Assembly: GCA_014904845.1 (NCBI GenBank)
Contig: MU119341.1
Coordinates: 62,001-126,000 of the forward strand
Length of the DNA: 64,000 bases
DNA from: Acephala macrosclerotiorum
Lineage: Eukaryota; Ascomycota; Leotiomycetes; Helotiales; Mollisiaceae
Reading direction: 5' to 3'
Below are positions 63,360 through 64,000 of the stretch, in pieces; positions within the stretch are counted from its first letter, which is position 1; every line of letters begins with the position of its first letter. The notes under the pieces were generated by a model, which made no database searches, was not told the origin of the DNA, and was given only the letters and a program-made list of their open reading frames with translations. A program made the position numbers and the translations under genes.

Positions 63360-64000
63360 CTACAGCCAAACAAAGTTGCCGATGGCAACAACGCCCATAG
63401 CTACGGCGACAATGTTACACAATCCCTTTGCATCCCTCCTCATACCAGCACTCGAGCTAGCCGACAACTCAGCAGTGCTCACAGTTGTTCGTCCAGTTGC
63501 CGTGATACCGTTGAGGTTATCCGCAGTCTCGATACTAGGGCCGACATTCCAGAAGTCCACCAACATGAATGTAGGCTTGAGACCCCACTCGCTCTCACAC
63601 TGTGCTCCTTGAGTTCCCAATGTTCCAGTGGTGTTGGTGCTCGCAGAATTTGTGGTCTGGATGTCGGTGACATCAGGGATGGAAATGCCGAACGCTTCAG
63701 CAGTGTCCGCGAAGTGGTTGATAAGACCCATGTAGCCAGAAGAGACAGCAACCGAGGCGGATGAGATTGTGCTTGGGCGGTTGAGTGTGCAGTTGAAACC
63801 CGAGAGGGAAGTGACACCATATGCGGTCTCGAACATGTATGTGAACTCGGGAAGGAGGTAGGAGTATGTGCTGTCGTAGGTGATGCTTGCAATGAAGGTC
63901 ACCAATCGGGTGTTTGCGGTGATCAGCGTCTGCAATGTTGGCCAAGTTGAGATTGGTCCACTGGTGGTTGTAGGAGTGTAGCCGTAAGTCGAGATGCCGG
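63360..64000 (-). CDS. PLC-like phosphodiesterase, probably GPI-anchored (5' part outside the window)
   Basis: C-terminal ~213 residues of a gene whose start lies beyond the right edge; the frame is open through 64000. Marks of the fungal PLC-like TIM-barrel phosphodiesterases: WPTLQTLITANTRLVTFIAS, YLLPEFTYMFETAYGVTS, FNCTLNRPS, LINHFAD, FMLVDFWNVGPSIETADNLNG. Several N-glycosylation sequons (NCT, NTT). The C-terminus is Ser/Ala-rich followed by a hydrophobic tail (CNIVAVAMGVVAIGNFVWL), fitting a GPI-anchor signal, so a cell-surface protein is likely. The active-site half (His/Asp of the X domain) is not in the window, so activity cannot be judged. Confidence 0.8.
   Translation of the reverse strand, partial: GISTYGYTPTTTSGPISTWPTLQTLITANTRLVTFIASITYDSTYSYLLPEFTYMFETAYGVTSLSGFNCTLNRPSTISSASVAVSSGYMGLINHFADTAEAFGISIPDVTDIQTTNSASTNTTGTLGTQGAQCESEWGLKPTFMLVDFWNVGPSIETADNLNGITATGRTTVSTAELSASSSAGMRRDAKGLCNIVAVAMGVVAIGNFVWL

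Noticed and set aside
63252..63764. 170-codon plus-strand frame near the right edge
   Set aside because: Antisense to the PLC-like phosphodiesterase coding sequence, with poor composition.
1..64000. CRISPR arrays, rRNA operons, bacterial operons
   Set aside because: No spaced direct repeats of CRISPR type and no rRNA-like sequence; the gene structure is eukaryotic throughout.

Overview
This window is nuclear DNA of a filamentous ascomycete. The genes are eukaryotic, and most are interrupted by short introns of about 40-150 nt with GT...AG ends and CTAAC/CTAAT-like branch points. They read as fungal orthologues (CTK3, HAT1, MRH4, NIP7, NOC3, P5CR). A Leotiomycete is my best guess, but that is an inference from overall flavour and not proven by the sequence.

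Layout. (1) 1-13.1 kb is a housekeeping block: the N-terminal two thirds of midasin (MDN1/REA1, running off the left edge), mitochondrial ribosomal protein L7/L12, pyrroline-5-carboxylate reductase and the CTD-kinase subunit CTK3. (2) 13.1-32 kb is a gene-poor accessory block. It holds an APH-like kinase, three lineage-restricted genes, an AT-rich island, a possible fold-back element, five look-alike TATA/ATTCTCGCTG modules, and a 4.94-kb element with terminal inverted repeats and TA flanks. That element encloses a decayed HET / NB-ARC / TPR (NLR-type) gene. (3) 32-43.9 kb is housekeeping again: a Cdc4/Fwd1-like F-box WD40 protein, a long leader region with an 84-nt CT microsatellite, a ZIP-family zinc transporter, HAT1, and pyruvate dehydrogenase E1 alpha. 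(4) 43.9-46.6 kb is a lineage-specific island with ~200-bp diverged tandem repeats and a repeat-tailed orphan protein. (5) 46.7-57.9 kb is dense: dienelactone hydrolase, a MOSC-flavin/2Fe-2S reductase fusion, a secreted chitin-binding protein, the mitochondrial RNA helicase MRH4, the divergent ribosome-biogenesis pair NIP7/NOC3, and a small membrane protein. (6) 58-64 kb is decaying again: a proline-iminopeptidase fragment, a 260-bp MITE, a GNAT acetyltransferase, an adenylate-forming (NRPS-like) pseudogene and the end of a PLC-like phosphodiesterase gene that leaves the right edge.

Functional threads. Midasin, NIP7 and NOC3 all act in 60S ribosomal subunit maturation, and L7/L12 and MRH4 serve the mitochondrial ribosome. 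The most unusual object is the HET-NLR pseudogene inside the TIR element. Its in-frame stops can all be explained by C-to-T or G-to-A transitions, as expected from RIP, while its five TPR units remain open and nearly identical. Two introns (in the zinc transporter and in the GNAT gene) appear to use GC...AG instead of GT...AG ends.
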